A stretch of DNA of 64,000 nucleotides from NCBI GenBank assembly GCA_964633815.1, contig CAZWHW010000001.1, forward strand, positions 124,001-188,000, in the 5' to 3' direction. The position numbers and the translations under genes were made by a program. The notes beneath the pieces are model-generated. The model had not been told where the DNA came from and ran no database searches. It saw only the letters and a program-made list of their open reading frames with translations. Shown piece after piece: positions 9,038 through 17,527 of the stretch (position 1 is its first letter; each line of letters starts with the position of its first letter). The stretch is from CALKZN01 sp964633815 (GTDB lineage: Bacteria > Pseudomonadota > Gammaproteobacteria > Arenicellales > Arenicellaceae).

Positions 9038-9913
9038 CTAGTCAATTAACTCCTCTAATGCTTGATGATCAAACTCGTAGCGCTGAAAACAAAAATTACA
9101 GTCAATTGTGACCAATTCTTGTTCTGATATCAGCGCTCGAATTTCCTCTGCACCAAGACTCTTAATAGCAGCTGCACTGCGCTCACGCGAACAGTCGCAT
9201 GAAAATTTGACAGTTTTAGCTTTATGCAAACGACACTCTTCTTCATGAAATAAACGTGTTAATAGCGTTTGAGAATCTAGGCTCAGCAATTCTTCTTCTG
9301 TCAACGTATCAACCAAAAAATTTAACCGCTGCCAATCGTCTTTGAGTGTCGCAACAATTTCTGAATCCTGTTCCGGCATCGCATGAATTGACATACCAAC
9401 CGTATGATTTTCATTCGTTGTTATTTCAAAACGACTAGGCAATTGCTCTGAACGCAAAAAATAATCTTGCAAACATTCTGTTATCGATGCGAACTCAATT
9501 GCCACTATGCCTTGATAGCGCTTGCCCTCATCTGGAGAAATAGTGATTGTTAACGTCGCATCTTCACCAAGCGATTGAAGATCAATCTTATCAATATTAG
9601 CTGGCAATCTTTCTGCATCAAATTCACAAATTGCTCTAACACCATATTGCGATGAACAATCCGCAATAATCATACTCACTGGGGAGTTTGACTGATTTCC
9701 CGCTCGGTATTGAATAGACAAACTACCACTAAGCTTAACTGAATCGCGCAATAACACTGAACTCACGGCAAATTCATTTAAGAGTTTGGCTAAAGGTTTG
9801 GGGTAATGGTGAGTTGCTTGTATATCAGCAATAGAATTTCGCAAACTCACATAGCAACCACGCGCGTCTAGCTCATCAAACGAAAACCGCTGAGCAATAT
9901 CATCTTGAATCAT
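9038..9913 (-). CDS. hslO: Redox-regulated chaperone Hsp33
   Basis: Cytosolic holdase activated by oxidation, protecting proteins during oxidative and heat stress. The 291-residue protein has the Hsp33 N-terminal dimerisation domain and the C-terminal zinc-binding switch with all four cysteines: C239 and C241 (CDC) and C272 and C275 (CNFC). The spacing is as in the family, so the redox switch should be intact. It lies 35 bases after uppP on the same strand and is convergent with the secreted protease. Confidence 0.95.
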   Translation of the reverse strand: MIQDDIAQRFSFDELDARGCYVSLRNSIADIQATHHYPKPLAKLLNEFAVSSVLLRDSVKLSGSLSIQYRAGNQSNSPVSMIIADCSSQYGVRAICEFDAERLPANIDKIDLQSLGEDATLTITISPDEGKRYQGIVAIEFASITECLQDYFLRSEQLPSRFEITTNENHTVGMSIHAMPEQDSEIVATLKDDWQRLNFLVDTLTEEELLSLDSQTLLTRLFHEEECRLHKAKTVKFSCDCSRERSAAAIKSLGAEEIRALISEQELVTIDCNFCFQRYEFDHQALEELID

Positions 9914-9948
9914 AAAAAGTTCTCTAATTTATAGAGTGCAGGATTGAA

Positions 9949-10755
9949 TCAAAGATAAAACATCAACACAATCAAAATAGCTAATAAAATTCGATAATAC
10001 ACGAATGGTCGCATGCCAACTGTTTGTAATAACCGCATAAACCACTGCATACAAACTAATGCAAACACGGCTGATACAACCGTAGCGATGATCAAAGGAA
10101 GCCATTGATCATGTAACCCTTGCGATACCACATCTTTAGCAGCGAGCAAACCGCTAAATAGGATCGTTGGCACAGCCAGCAAAAAGGAAAACTTAGCCGC
10201 GGCATCACGCTTATAGCCTAGAAAAAGTGCCATCGTCATAGTCACGCCAGAACGTGAAGTGCCTGGAATTAAGGCAAAAGCTTGCGCAATTCCAATAAAT
10301 AATAATGCATGAATTAACGTCATCTTGGTTAAATCACGTTGATTCTGAGAAGCATTTCTATCTGAATAAAAAAGTAATACTGCAAAGAAAGCAGTTGCGC
10401 CAGCAATAACCCAAGGTTCACGCAGTTGCTGTTCGATAAAACCCTTTCCCAACAATCCCGCCACTGCGACTGGCATAGTTGCGAGAATAACCCACCAACC
10501 TAACTTGCCCCATTCACTCCAAACAAAACCTTTAAAGCCAACCAGCCAAGCAGGAATAATTGCTGCTATCTCACGCCGTAGAAATATGATCACTGCCAAT
10601 AAAGTACCTACATGCACCGCTACATCAAAAGCTAAGCCTTGATCTTCCCAACCTAAAAGCTTAGGCGCTAAAATCAAATGAGCTGAACTCGAGACAGGCA
10701 AAAATTCAGTGATGCCTTGAATAATGGCAAGCAGAATTGCGCGAAATATTTCCAT
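9949..10755 (-). CDS. uppP: Undecaprenyl-diphosphatase (BacA/UppP)
   Basis: Integral membrane phosphatase that recycles undecaprenyl pyrophosphate to the monophosphate carrier for peptidoglycan and other wall polymers; overexpression gives bacitracin resistance. The 268-residue protein has about eight hydrophobic segments and both signature motifs: GITEFLPVSSSAHLI near residues 15-29 and PGTSRSGVTM near 165-174. The ATG at 10755 is divergent from the pteridine reductase gene by 106 bases. hslO follows and may be cotranscribed. Confidence 0.95.
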   Translation of the reverse strand: MEIFRAILLAIIQGITEFLPVSSSAHLILAPKLLGWEDQGLAFDVAVHVGTLLAVIIFLRREIAAIIPAWLVGFKGFVWSEWGKLGWWVILATMPVAVAGLLGKGFIEQQLREPWVIAGATAFFAVLLFYSDRNASQNQRDLTKMTLIHALLFIGIAQAFALIPGTSRSGVTMTMALFLGYKRDAAAKFSFLLAVPTILFSGLLAAKDVVSQGLHDQWLPLIIATVVSAVFALVCMQWFMRLLQTVGMRPFVYYRILLAILIVLMFYL

Positions 10756-10861
10756 GGAATTGCTTATAAATGACTAGTGACCGTTATACTACCCGTGTTT
10801 AATTAGCTTGCAAACAGTTAAACTGTTGAACTCATGAATAAAACTAAGACTACATTCAACC

Positions 10862-11602
10862 ATGACCCAAACTAACAAAGTCGCCATTATTACTGGCGGA
10901 GCCAGACGAATCGGCGCCGAGATTGCCCACACGCTCCATACTGCTGACTTTGATATTTTAATACACTATCGTAACTCTAACGAAGCCGCTCAGTACTTAT
11001 GCGATGAATTAAACTCTGTTCGTAAAAATAGCTGCATATCGGTCCAAGGTGAATTGGATGAATTCTGCACTTATCCAAAAATAATTGAAACTGCCATGGC
11101 CAAATTTGGTCGTATTGACGCACTAATCAATAATGCCTCTAGCTTTTATCCAACACCCATTAACGAAGCCACACAGGAACAATGGCAAGAATTAATGGCA
11201 AGCAATCTCAAAGCTCCACTATTTCTAAGCCAACAAGCTATTCCAGAACTCAAAAAAAATCATGGCAACATCATTAATATAATTGATATTTATGCAAATA
11301 GACCCCTTGCAGACCACCCCATTTATTGTTCTGCAAAAGCAGGCTTGCAAATGCTCACCAAATCATTGGCCCGAGATTTAAATGGGGAAATTCGTGTCAA
11401 TGGCGTAGCTCCTGGCGCAATCCTTTGGCCTGAAAATGACGCAGGTGTTGACCCGCAAGATGAACTATTAAAACGAGTCCCTATGAACTCCCTAGGTGAA
11501 CCTGCCGATATCGCAAAAACGATTCTCTTTTTATTGTTAGATGCGCCCTATATCAACGGCCAAATTATTGCCGTTGATGGCGGACGCTCAGTTATGCCTT
11601 AG
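10862..11602 (+). CDS. Pteridine reductase (short-chain dehydrogenase)
   Basis: A 246-residue short-chain dehydrogenase. The N-terminal loop TGGARRIGAEIA fits the TGx3RxG pattern that separates pteridine reductases (PTR1/FolM) from ordinary SDRs. INNASSFYP follows near 93 and the catalytic YCSAK near 158-162. The role would be reduction of dihydropterins or dihydrofolate with NADPH. The folB and folK genes about 3.3 kb away support a folate link, although they are in a separate transcript. It is convergent with the first gene of unknown function, with 8 bases between. Confidence 0.88.
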   Translation: MTQTNKVAIITGGARRIGAEIAHTLHTADFDILIHYRNSNEAAQYLCDELNSVRKNSCISVQGELDEFCTYPKIIETAMAKFGRIDALINNASSFYPTPINEATQEQWQELMASNLKAPLFLSQQAIPELKKNHGNIINIIDIYANRPLADHPIYCSAKAGLQMLTKSLARDLNGEIRVNGVAPGAILWPENDAGVDPQDELLKRVPMNSLGEPADIAKTILFLLLDAPYINGQIIAVDGGRSVMP

Positions 11603-11610
11603 AAAATAGC

Positions 11611-12252
11611 TTATATAAAATCTTGGACACTACAACTCTTAATCTTTCTATCTGCCTTTAAAATCGCATTAGATAAGGTCGTATCAGCAATATTGAGGTC
11701 GCAAGAATGCATGATACAGTCATGCATCATTTCAATAATATTTTTCATCACTTCCATATCTAATGAAATAGGTGGTCTACGCCTAAAGTTATTGATCGCA
11801 TTTTGCATCATTACTTTCTCACGTTGAGATAAACCTATCTCTTCATGGCCAATTCTCTTGGTAAACTCTTCGCGAACGTGAACCGCACATTCATATCGCA
11901 ACATTGATAACTCTTTTAAACATCCTTTGTAAATTGTAAAATACACATCATGGTGCAACGAGCTATCGACAATTTCATCGACCTCCATTTGATGGCCTAA
12001 AAAAGTATTTGGTCTGATTCTTCCTGAATCAATTTTTGCAAAGTTATTAGAAATTTTTTCTTCTAATTTTTTGAATTCGATTTTGTATTTTAAATTTGAC
12101 ATCACTTTCTCAACCAAAAGACTAAGATTCTGGGGTTGAACATTAATTAACGGACGAATAGCCCGTAACAAAGGTTCTGCCAAATCATTTTTATACAAAT
12201 TCTGAGCTGAATAATACACACTCAGCATTCTTAAATTTCCAGTGTTAACCAT
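11611..12252 (-). CDS. Protein of unknown function, paralogue of the gene at 12547-13173
   Basis: A 213-residue, mostly helical, soluble-looking protein that I do not recognise. It aligns along its whole length with the next upstream gene: an N-terminal VYYSAQ, a LAEPLLRAIRPLI stretch, FAKIDSGRIRPNTFLGHQ in mid-protein, RPPISLDMEVM toward the end, and a short C-terminal DFI. There is no signal peptide or transmembrane segment. The ATG at 12252 is supported by a GAGG seven bases upstream. It lies downstream of amtB and its paralogue on the same strand. Function cannot be assigned; a role connected with nitrogen signalling is only suggested by position. Confidence 0.75.
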   Translation of the reverse strand: MVNTGNLRMLSVYYSAQNLYKNDLAEPLLRAIRPLINVQPQNLSLLVEKVMSNLKYKIEFKKLEEKISNNFAKIDSGRIRPNTFLGHQMEVDEIVDSSLHHDVYFTIYKGCLKELSMLRYECAVHVREEFTKRIGHEEIGLSQREKVMMQNAINNFRRRPPISLDMEVMKNIIEMMHDCIMHSCDLNIADTTLSNAILKADRKIKSCSVQDFI

Positions 12253-12546
12253 ACTCTAACCTCATTTGATTAGATTGGTTTAGCTGTTCTCCCAAACAAA
12301 CTATCCTGACATTAAAAAACCTACGACTTATAACTAATGTCCAGTAAAGTCATCCACCATTTAAAACTATTGTTCTTAATCAGCGAAACTCAACCACATT
12401 AATATTTTGCTTAATTTTTATATATTAACTATACAATCAAGCACGAATTTACATCTAAATATAAAAATATACCTCAAAGTTTGAATTGTCAAATTTTATA
12501 TATAAATTTTGAGCCTATCTGAGGACTGAGGACTAAGAACTGAGGA
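12253..12546. other. Spacer between the paralogous genes, AT-rich, no gene seen
   Basis: A 294-base AT-rich stretch. No open frame with a ribosome site was found. Near its right end the octamer TGAGGACT occurs three times (12520-12548). The spacer probably carries the promoter of the 11611-12252 gene. Confidence 0.6.
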
Positions 12547-12548
12547 CT
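12520..12548. repeat. TGAGGACT short direct repeat, three copies
   Basis: Copies begin at 12520, 12527 (overlapping by one base) and 12541. The last runs into the stop codon of the gene at 12547-13173. It is a local slippage-type repeat and no function is evident. Confidence 0.7.
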
Positions 12549-13173
12549 ATAGAAAATTATTAGCACTAAAATATGGAACTTTAACAGTTGCTTCACTAAC
12601 CGCTTGTGAGAGTAATTTATCTGTTACAACTGGCCCATTAAATTTGCATGAGGTTTCATACATTAAATCAACAATATCACGGAGCATATCGATTTCAAGG
12701 GTAATGGGTGAACGCTGTTCTTTCTTTGTAAACATCTCTCTAAACATCCACATTTCATTTTTATCCAAACCTATCTTTCTAATTTCTGATAGAGTTCCTT
12801 CCTTTATAGCTGACACTTCATCTGCGTTACTATGCTGATCAAAAAAAGCGTCGTACAAAGCCATAAAACTATCATGTATCTGCATTTGCTCAATTGTCTG
12901 TTCAACTGAAAATTGATGTCCTAAATACTGTTCAGGCTTCACCTCACCTAAATCAATTTTCATAAACAATTGGCGAAAAAAATCCTGCAACTTCTCTTCA
13001 GAAGACTGAGCCTTTATATGCTGTAAAACTTTCGCGGTTAATAAAGTAAAATCATCTTTGACAATACCAATTATTGGCTTAATATCACGAACCATTGGAG
13101 TGGCCAGATTATTATTCAGTACCTTTTGCACTGAATAATAAACACCTAATATTTTTATATTTACATAATCCAT
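12547..13173 (-). CDS. Protein of unknown function immediately downstream of amtB
   Basis: A 208-residue protein, paralogous to the one at 11611-12252. Shared blocks are VYYSVQ near the start, LATPMVRDIKPII, MKIDLGEVKPEQYLGHQ and RSPITLEIDML, and it ends in a similar NFL. It is predicted soluble and helical, with no known motif recognised. The start is placed at the ATG at 13173 because GGAGG lies seven bases upstream and the N-terminus then matches the paralogue in length. An in-frame ATG at 13203 is possible but lacks a ribosome site. The gene follows amtB by a few tens of bases on the same strand, so it is probably translated from the amtB message. Confidence 0.78.
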   Translation of the reverse strand: MDYVNIKILGVYYSVQKVLNNNLATPMVRDIKPIIGIVKDDFTLLTAKVLQHIKAQSSEEKLQDFFRQLFMKIDLGEVKPEQYLGHQFSVEQTIEQMQIHDSFMALYDAFFDQHSNADEVSAIKEGTLSEIRKIGLDKNEMWMFREMFTKKEQRSPITLEIDMLRDIVDLMYETSCKFNGPVVTDKLLSQAVSEATVKVPYFSANNFL

Positions 13174-13208
13174 AATACTACCTCCAAAAATATTTGCGAC
13201 CATAACTA

Positions 13209-14537
13209 TTATCGAACCACCCCGGTTTTAGCGGTCTTTTCATGGTGCGTGACTACACTCACAAACTCTGGATACGCAACTTCATAGTGCTCAGAATAAT
13301 CTAAGCCTCGTCGTTCAGCCCGACGCTCAACTCGCAAACCAAACAAAATATTAATCGTTAAATAAACGGCCAAAGCAGCTAGCACCGCCCATAGCATGAT
13401 TGATACTGCACCAATAAGTTGAGTAACTATTCGACTAAATGAAAATAAATCCCCAGAATAAAATATGCCTGCCGCAATAGTTCCCCAAAAACCTGCAAAA
13501 GCATGCACTGGCACCGCGCCAACTACATCATCAATTTTTAAGGAAAGTAATGCCCTTTCACCCAGATAGACAATAATGCCGCCAATAACTCCCGCTAAAA
13601 ACCCAAACCATGGGTCCATGGTGGCCGCGCCAGCAGTGATCGACACTAGGCCGCCCAAAGCGCCATTAATTGACGTCACAAGCAAGAGCGGTTGTTTCAT
13701 CAATTTCTGAATAATCATGCTGCCAATAATTCCACCTGCAGCACCCATTTGTGTAATTAAAACGACTTTACCAATGGTTATATCCGCTGATGCAATACTA
13801 CCACTATTAAAACCAAACCAGCCGACCCATAAAATCATGCCACCAAAAGCAACATAAGAAATGTTATGTCCCAAAATCAATATTGGCTTACCTTTCTCAT
13901 CAAATCGGCCAGTTCGAGCTCCAACAACCAAAACACCAACCAAAGCAACCCAACCGCCAACACTATGAACAGCTGTTGAACCCGCAAAATCAATAAACCC
14001 AAGTTTGGCTAGCCAACCCTGACCACCGTGAACTCCACCCCAAATCCAGCTTGCTGCAATTGGATAAATAATCGCAGTAATCATTACCGCACTGAGCAAA
14101 TAGGCAAAAAACTGTGTTCGTTCCGCCATAGCACCACTGGTGATTGTCACAGCAGTCGCTGCAAACATCATTTGATAAACGACAAATGCGTAATCAATAT
14201 CACCCAAACCATTCAAGAAAAAATGCGAAGTTCCGATAAGACCTGTTAAATTTTCGCCAAACAAAAATGCATAACCAATCATGACAAAAACAGTCGAACA
14301 AATAGCCAAGTCGACAAAGTTTTTCATCATAATATTGACAACATTCTTGGAGCGACAAACACCCGCTTCAAGATAAGCAAAACCTAACTGCATCAATAAG
14401 ACCAATGCAGCGGCTATAACTAATAAAACTGAATTTAAATTTTGCTGGACTACTTCTGATTCCGGACTTGCAAATGCAAACGAACTAACCATCAATAGCG
14501 CTACAACAATGCAAGAACGCCTCCAAAAACTACACAT
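13209..14537 (-). CDS. amtB: Ammonium transporter of the Amt family
   Basis: Inner-membrane ammonium channel. The 442-residue protein has a signal-like N-terminus ending near residue 24 (SSFAFA), then eleven hydrophobic helices. The pore-lining twin histidines are visible in AVHSVGGW (about 190) and VHAFAGFWG (about 340), and GFAYLEAGVCRSKN carries the conserved N-terminal signature. Length is normal. The usual partner glnK (PII) is not seen upstream, where a sequence gap of unknown real length starts 95 bases away. Two paralogous unknown genes follow downstream. Confidence 0.95.
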   Translation of the reverse strand: MCSFWRRSCIVVALLMVSSFAFASPESEVVQQNLNSVLLVIAAALVLLMQLGFAYLEAGVCRSKNVVNIMMKNFVDLAICSTVFVMIGYAFLFGENLTGLIGTSHFFLNGLGDIDYAFVVYQMMFAATAVTITSGAMAERTQFFAYLLSAVMITAIIYPIAASWIWGGVHGGQGWLAKLGFIDFAGSTAVHSVGGWVALVGVLVVGARTGRFDEKGKPILILGHNISYVAFGGMILWVGWFGFNSGSIASADITIGKVVLITQMGAAGGIIGSMIIQKLMKQPLLLVTSINGALGGLVSITAGAATMDPWFGFLAGVIGGIIVYLGERALLSLKIDDVVGAVPVHAFAGFWGTIAAGIFYSGDLFSFSRIVTQLIGAVSIMLWAVLAALAVYLTINILFGLRVERRAERRGLDYSEHYEVAYPEFVSVVTHHEKTAKTGVVR

Positions 14538-14555
14538 ATTTTTCTCCTCTATATG

Positions 14556-14589
14556 TTCTTATATAAAAAAATTTCTTATATAAAAAAAT
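14556..14589. repeat. 17-base tandem repeat, two copies, upstream of amtB
   Basis: Two exact adjacent copies of TTCTTATATAAAAAAAT lie in the amtB leader between the start codon and the sequence gap. They are AT-rich and could include promoter elements, but no clear -35/-10 pair can be assigned. Confidence 0.6.
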
Positions 14590-14632
14590 TTACAAATTCA
14601 GCATACCGTTTTTCTAACAGTCTTCCAAACTT

Positions 14633-14732
14633 NNNNNNNNNNNNNNNNNNNNNNNNNNNNNNNNNNNNNNNNNNNNNNNNNNNNNNNNNNNNNNNNNNNN
14701 NNNNNNNNNNNNNNNNNNNNNNNNNNNNNNNN
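14633..14732. other. 100-N scaffold gap upstream of amtB
   Basis: Exactly 100 Ns, a placeholder of unknown true size. The left flank ends in AAACTT and the right flank starts with two copies of AAACTTTA, so the break probably lies in a simple AT-rich repeat. The remaining intergenic sequence up to 14888 is AT-rich with no gene seen. Confidence 0.9.
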
Positions 14733-14888
14733 AAACTTTAAAACTTTAAAACCACTTAATTCATCCTATAAGCAATTTTAGGACACCGCAATTCACCTTA
14801 GTAAATTTATGTAAAACATTGAAAAATACCATCATAAGTTAAATATTCATATGAATCAAAAATTTACGCCAATATTCAATAATTTAAA

Positions 14889-15404
14889 TTAAAACTTAAG
14901 CTTAAAATCAACTATCCAAATCTTTTGTCGAGAAAATTCTGTCTTTCGGCGCAACTCGGAATACGTTTTTTCGCTTGGACCATGCACCTTTGTCCCTGCT
15001 ATTTCTTCTAAAGGCCACAACACATGAGCATGTTTTACAACTTCATCTCTTGGCAACTCAACCCCATGAACAACGCCTTCCATATCACCAAATAAAATAA
15101 TATCCAAATCCAATGTCCTTGAATCCCAAGCCTTGCCATTTAAACGTTCACGACCCTCTATACCTTCTAAAGTATGCAAATATTGATTTAGATCTGGCAG
15201 CGATAGATGCGAAGCAAAGCTCACAACCAAATTTAAAAAGTTCGGTCCCTCAAAACCAACCGATTCACTCTCATAAATAGACGAAACCTTTAAAACTGAA
15301 AAATCATTCTCCAAGGCAGCCAATGCATTTTTAATATGTAAGCGTGGATTTATATTGCTGCCAATGCTGACAAAAGCAATAGGTAAATTTGTGCTTTTAT
15401 ACAT
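14889..15404 (-). CDS. folK: 2-amino-4-hydroxy-6-hydroxymethyldihydropteridine pyrophosphokinase
   Basis: Pyrophosphorylates 6-hydroxymethyl-dihydropterin in folate synthesis. The 171-residue protein shows FVSIGSNINPR at residues 11-21, SIYESESVGFEGPNFLN near 42-58 and the HPPK signature DSRTLDLDIILFG near 95-107, which carries the Mg-binding aspartates. It lies 17 bases after folB on the same strand, and the two enzymes catalyse consecutive steps. Confidence 0.95.
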   Translation of the reverse strand: MYKSTNLPIAFVSIGSNINPRLHIKNALAALENDFSVLKVSSIYESESVGFEGPNFLNLVVSFASHLSLPDLNQYLHTLEGIEGRERLNGKAWDSRTLDLDIILFGDMEGVVHGVELPRDEVVKHAHVLWPLEEIAGTKVHGPSEKTYSELRRKTEFSRQKIWIVDFKLKF

Positions 15405-15421
15405 GAATAACTACACCTCTA

Positions 15422-15772
15422 TCAGAGACCTCTTTCGATTTGCACGCCAACATTGCGCACATGCTTAACCGCCCCACCTTTATTAATACGCACCTTAATC
15501 CAAGACACAGAAAAATCATTCATAACTAATGTTGCTACTTCTTCAGCCATAGTCTCAATCAGTTGAAACCGTGATGCCTCAAGCATTTCAATCACAGCTT
15601 CAGCGACGGCTTTGTAGTTCAATGTATCGGACAATTCGTCACTCGCTGCTGAAATCGCTATATCAGCAGACACGTCCAAATCAACAATAATCTTTTGTGT
15701 AATCTGTTTCTCCCACTCCCACACCCCAACAACACAATTCGCCTTAATACCATGCAAAAAAATGATATCCAC
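15422..15772 (-). CDS. folB: Dihydroneopterin aldolase
   Basis: Cleaves 7,8-dihydroneopterin to hydroxymethyl-dihydropterin and glycolaldehyde in folate synthesis. The 116-residue protein has GIKANCVVGVWEWEK at 8-22 with the conserved glutamate, DTLNYKAV near 49-56, and QLIETMAEEVA near 72-82. Length is normal for the octameric enzyme. It is first in a folB-folK pair and divergent from plsY. Confidence 0.94.
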   Translation of the reverse strand: MDIIFLHGIKANCVVGVWEWEKQITQKIIVDLDVSADIAISAASDELSDTLNYKAVAEAVIEMLEASRFQLIETMAEEVATLVMNDFSVSWIKVRINKGGAVKHVRNVGVQIERGL

Positions 15773-15897
15773 TTCATACCTCTCGATTTCTATCCAATGC
15801 TTTGCAAGCCCTCTAAAAAGAAAGGCTAAGAATAAAGCTACCTATTACTGAAACTTTACTATACCATTTTGGTTCAACTAATTTTGTGAGACTCCCA

Positions 15898-16485
15898 ATG
15901 ATTGCACTCATTTTTGGATTGACTGCCTACTTAATCGGTTCAATTTCATGCGCTATTATTTTATCAAAATTGTTTGGCTTGAATGACCCACGCCAAGTCG
16001 GTAGTGGCAATCCAGGCGCCACGAATGTCTTGCGCTCAGGCAACAAAACCGCTGCGGCTTTGACGCTCATTGGCGACATGTTAAAAGGCTTAATCCCAAT
16101 CTTAATTGCCCTCTATATCACCGACGACACAATTATTTTAGCCAGCACAGCGCTGGGCGCATTCCTTGGGCACTTATATCCAATTTATTATCGATTCAAA
16201 GGCGGCAAAGGTGTCGCAACTTTGTTTGGGATTTTTCTAGGCTTAAACCCTGTTATTTTTCTAGTTATAGCCACTGTTTGGCTATGTATAGCCAAGGTTT
16301 TTAAAATGTCCTCATTAGCATCATTATGTGCTGGTGGTTCAGCGCTGTTAATGAATCTCTTTCAACCTAGCATTCCAATTTTGGGGGCAACCTTTGCAAT
16401 CACGGCATTATTGTTCTGGAAACATCGCGACAATATCGAGCGCATACGCGCAGGCACTGAAAGCAAAATTGGCAGCAAGGCCTAA
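15898..16485 (+). CDS. plsY: Glycerol-3-phosphate acyltransferase PlsY
   Basis: Membrane enzyme that acylates glycerol-3-phosphate from acyl-phosphate in phospholipid synthesis. Five hydrophobic segments are present, with SGNPGATNVLR near residue 37, the GHLYPIYYRFKGGKGVAT block near 95-112 and a terminal KHRDNIERI. I place the start at the ATG at 15898, since a GTGAG lies seven bases upstream and the N-terminus then matches the family; a GTG at 15886 would add four residues. Its stop is one base from the stop of convergent tsaD. Confidence 0.95.
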   Translation: MIALIFGLTAYLIGSISCAIILSKLFGLNDPRQVGSGNPGATNVLRSGNKTAAALTLIGDMLKGLIPILIALYITDDTIILASTALGAFLGHLYPIYYRFKGGKGVATLFGIFLGLNPVIFLVIATVWLCIAKVFKMSSLASLCAGGSALLMNLFQPSIPILGATFAITALLFWKHRDNIERIRAGTESKIGSKA

Positions 16486-16486
16486 A

Positions 16487-17509
16487 TCAAACAGCGGACA
16501 ATTCCTCAATTGACCATCGAGGCTTTACTGAAAACCCAAAGTCCTGATCAACTTCAGCAATACGTTGAGCGCCGGCATAGGCAATCATCGCGCCGTTATC
16601 TGTGCAAAATTCTAACCGTGGATAAAACACTTGGCCTGCTCGTGCGGACATCAAAGCATCAAGCTCTTGGCGCAAACACTCATTGGCGCTTACACCACCC
16701 GCAATCACTAAACGTTGATTCCCTGTCTGCTGCAAAGCTCGTTCGCATTTAATTTTGAGCGTATCTACAGCCGCTAATTGAAACGCACAAGCCACATCCG
16801 CAATTGTTTGATCATCTAACTCGTTGGTAGCAGCTAGTTTTTGCGTGCAGGTCAAGGCAAACGTCTTTAATCCACTAAAACTAAAATCTAAACCCGGCCT
16901 ATCAGTCATTGGCCGTGGAAATTTGAAACGACTCGGGTCACCTTGCTTGGCGATGTTTTGAATGATTGGTCCCCCTGGATAGCCTAAACCCAGCATTTTC
17001 GCTGTTTTATCAAAAGCTTCTCCAACAGCGTCATCAATTGACTGACCTAAAATTGCATATTGCCCAATACTTTGCACATCAGCTAACAGAGTATGCCCAC
17101 CAGAAACCAATAAAGCGACAAAAGGAAATTCTGGTTGTTCGTCTTCTAACATAGGCGCTAACAAATGCCCTTCCATATGATGCACGCCAATCGCAGGAAT
17201 ACCTAAGCCATAAGATAAACCTTTAGCAACACTTGCACCCGCTAATAAAGCTCCTGCCAAACCAGGCCCTTTGGTATATGCAATCGCATCAAGCTGTTTG
17301 CGATCAACATCCGCTTGAATTAATGCCGCATCAATCAATGGCAAAGTTTTACGCAAATGATCTCTAGCTGCCAGCTCTGGCACAACCCCACCATATTCTT
17401 GGTGGGTCTTAATTTGAGAATACAATAAATTGGCTAACAAACCCTGCTCAGAGTCGTAAATCGCGACACCCGTGTCATCACATGAGGTTTCGATACCTAG
17501 AATTTTCAT
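16487..17509 (-). CDS. tsaD: tRNA N6-adenosine threonylcarbamoyltransferase
   Basis: Transfers the threonylcarbamoyl group to A37 of ANN-decoding tRNAs, with TsaB and TsaE. The 340-residue protein begins with GIETSCDDTGVAIYD and carries the metal-binding HHMEGH motif near 110-115, the ATP-binding VALLVSGGHT, and DDAVGEAFDKTAKML. Length is normal. It lies 18 bases after tatC on the same strand. Confidence 0.97.
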   Translation of the reverse strand: MKILGIETSCDDTGVAIYDSEQGLLANLLYSQIKTHQEYGGVVPELAARDHLRKTLPLIDAALIQADVDRKQLDAIAYTKGPGLAGALLAGASVAKGLSYGLGIPAIGVHHMEGHLLAPMLEDEQPEFPFVALLVSGGHTLLADVQSIGQYAILGQSIDDAVGEAFDKTAKMLGLGYPGGPIIQNIAKQGDPSRFKFPRPMTDRPGLDFSFSGLKTFALTCTQKLAATNELDDQTIADVACAFQLAAVDTLKIKCERALQQTGNQRLVIAGGVSANECLRQELDALMSARAGQVFYPRLEFCTDNGAMIAYAGAQRIAEVDQDFGFSVKPRWSIEELSAV

Positions 17510-17527
17510 AAAAAATGAAATTATATA

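Noticed and set aside
14553..14741. Open frame running into the N-gap right of amtB
   Set aside because: It is made of the AT-rich 17-base repeat plus undefined bases and has no ribosome site.
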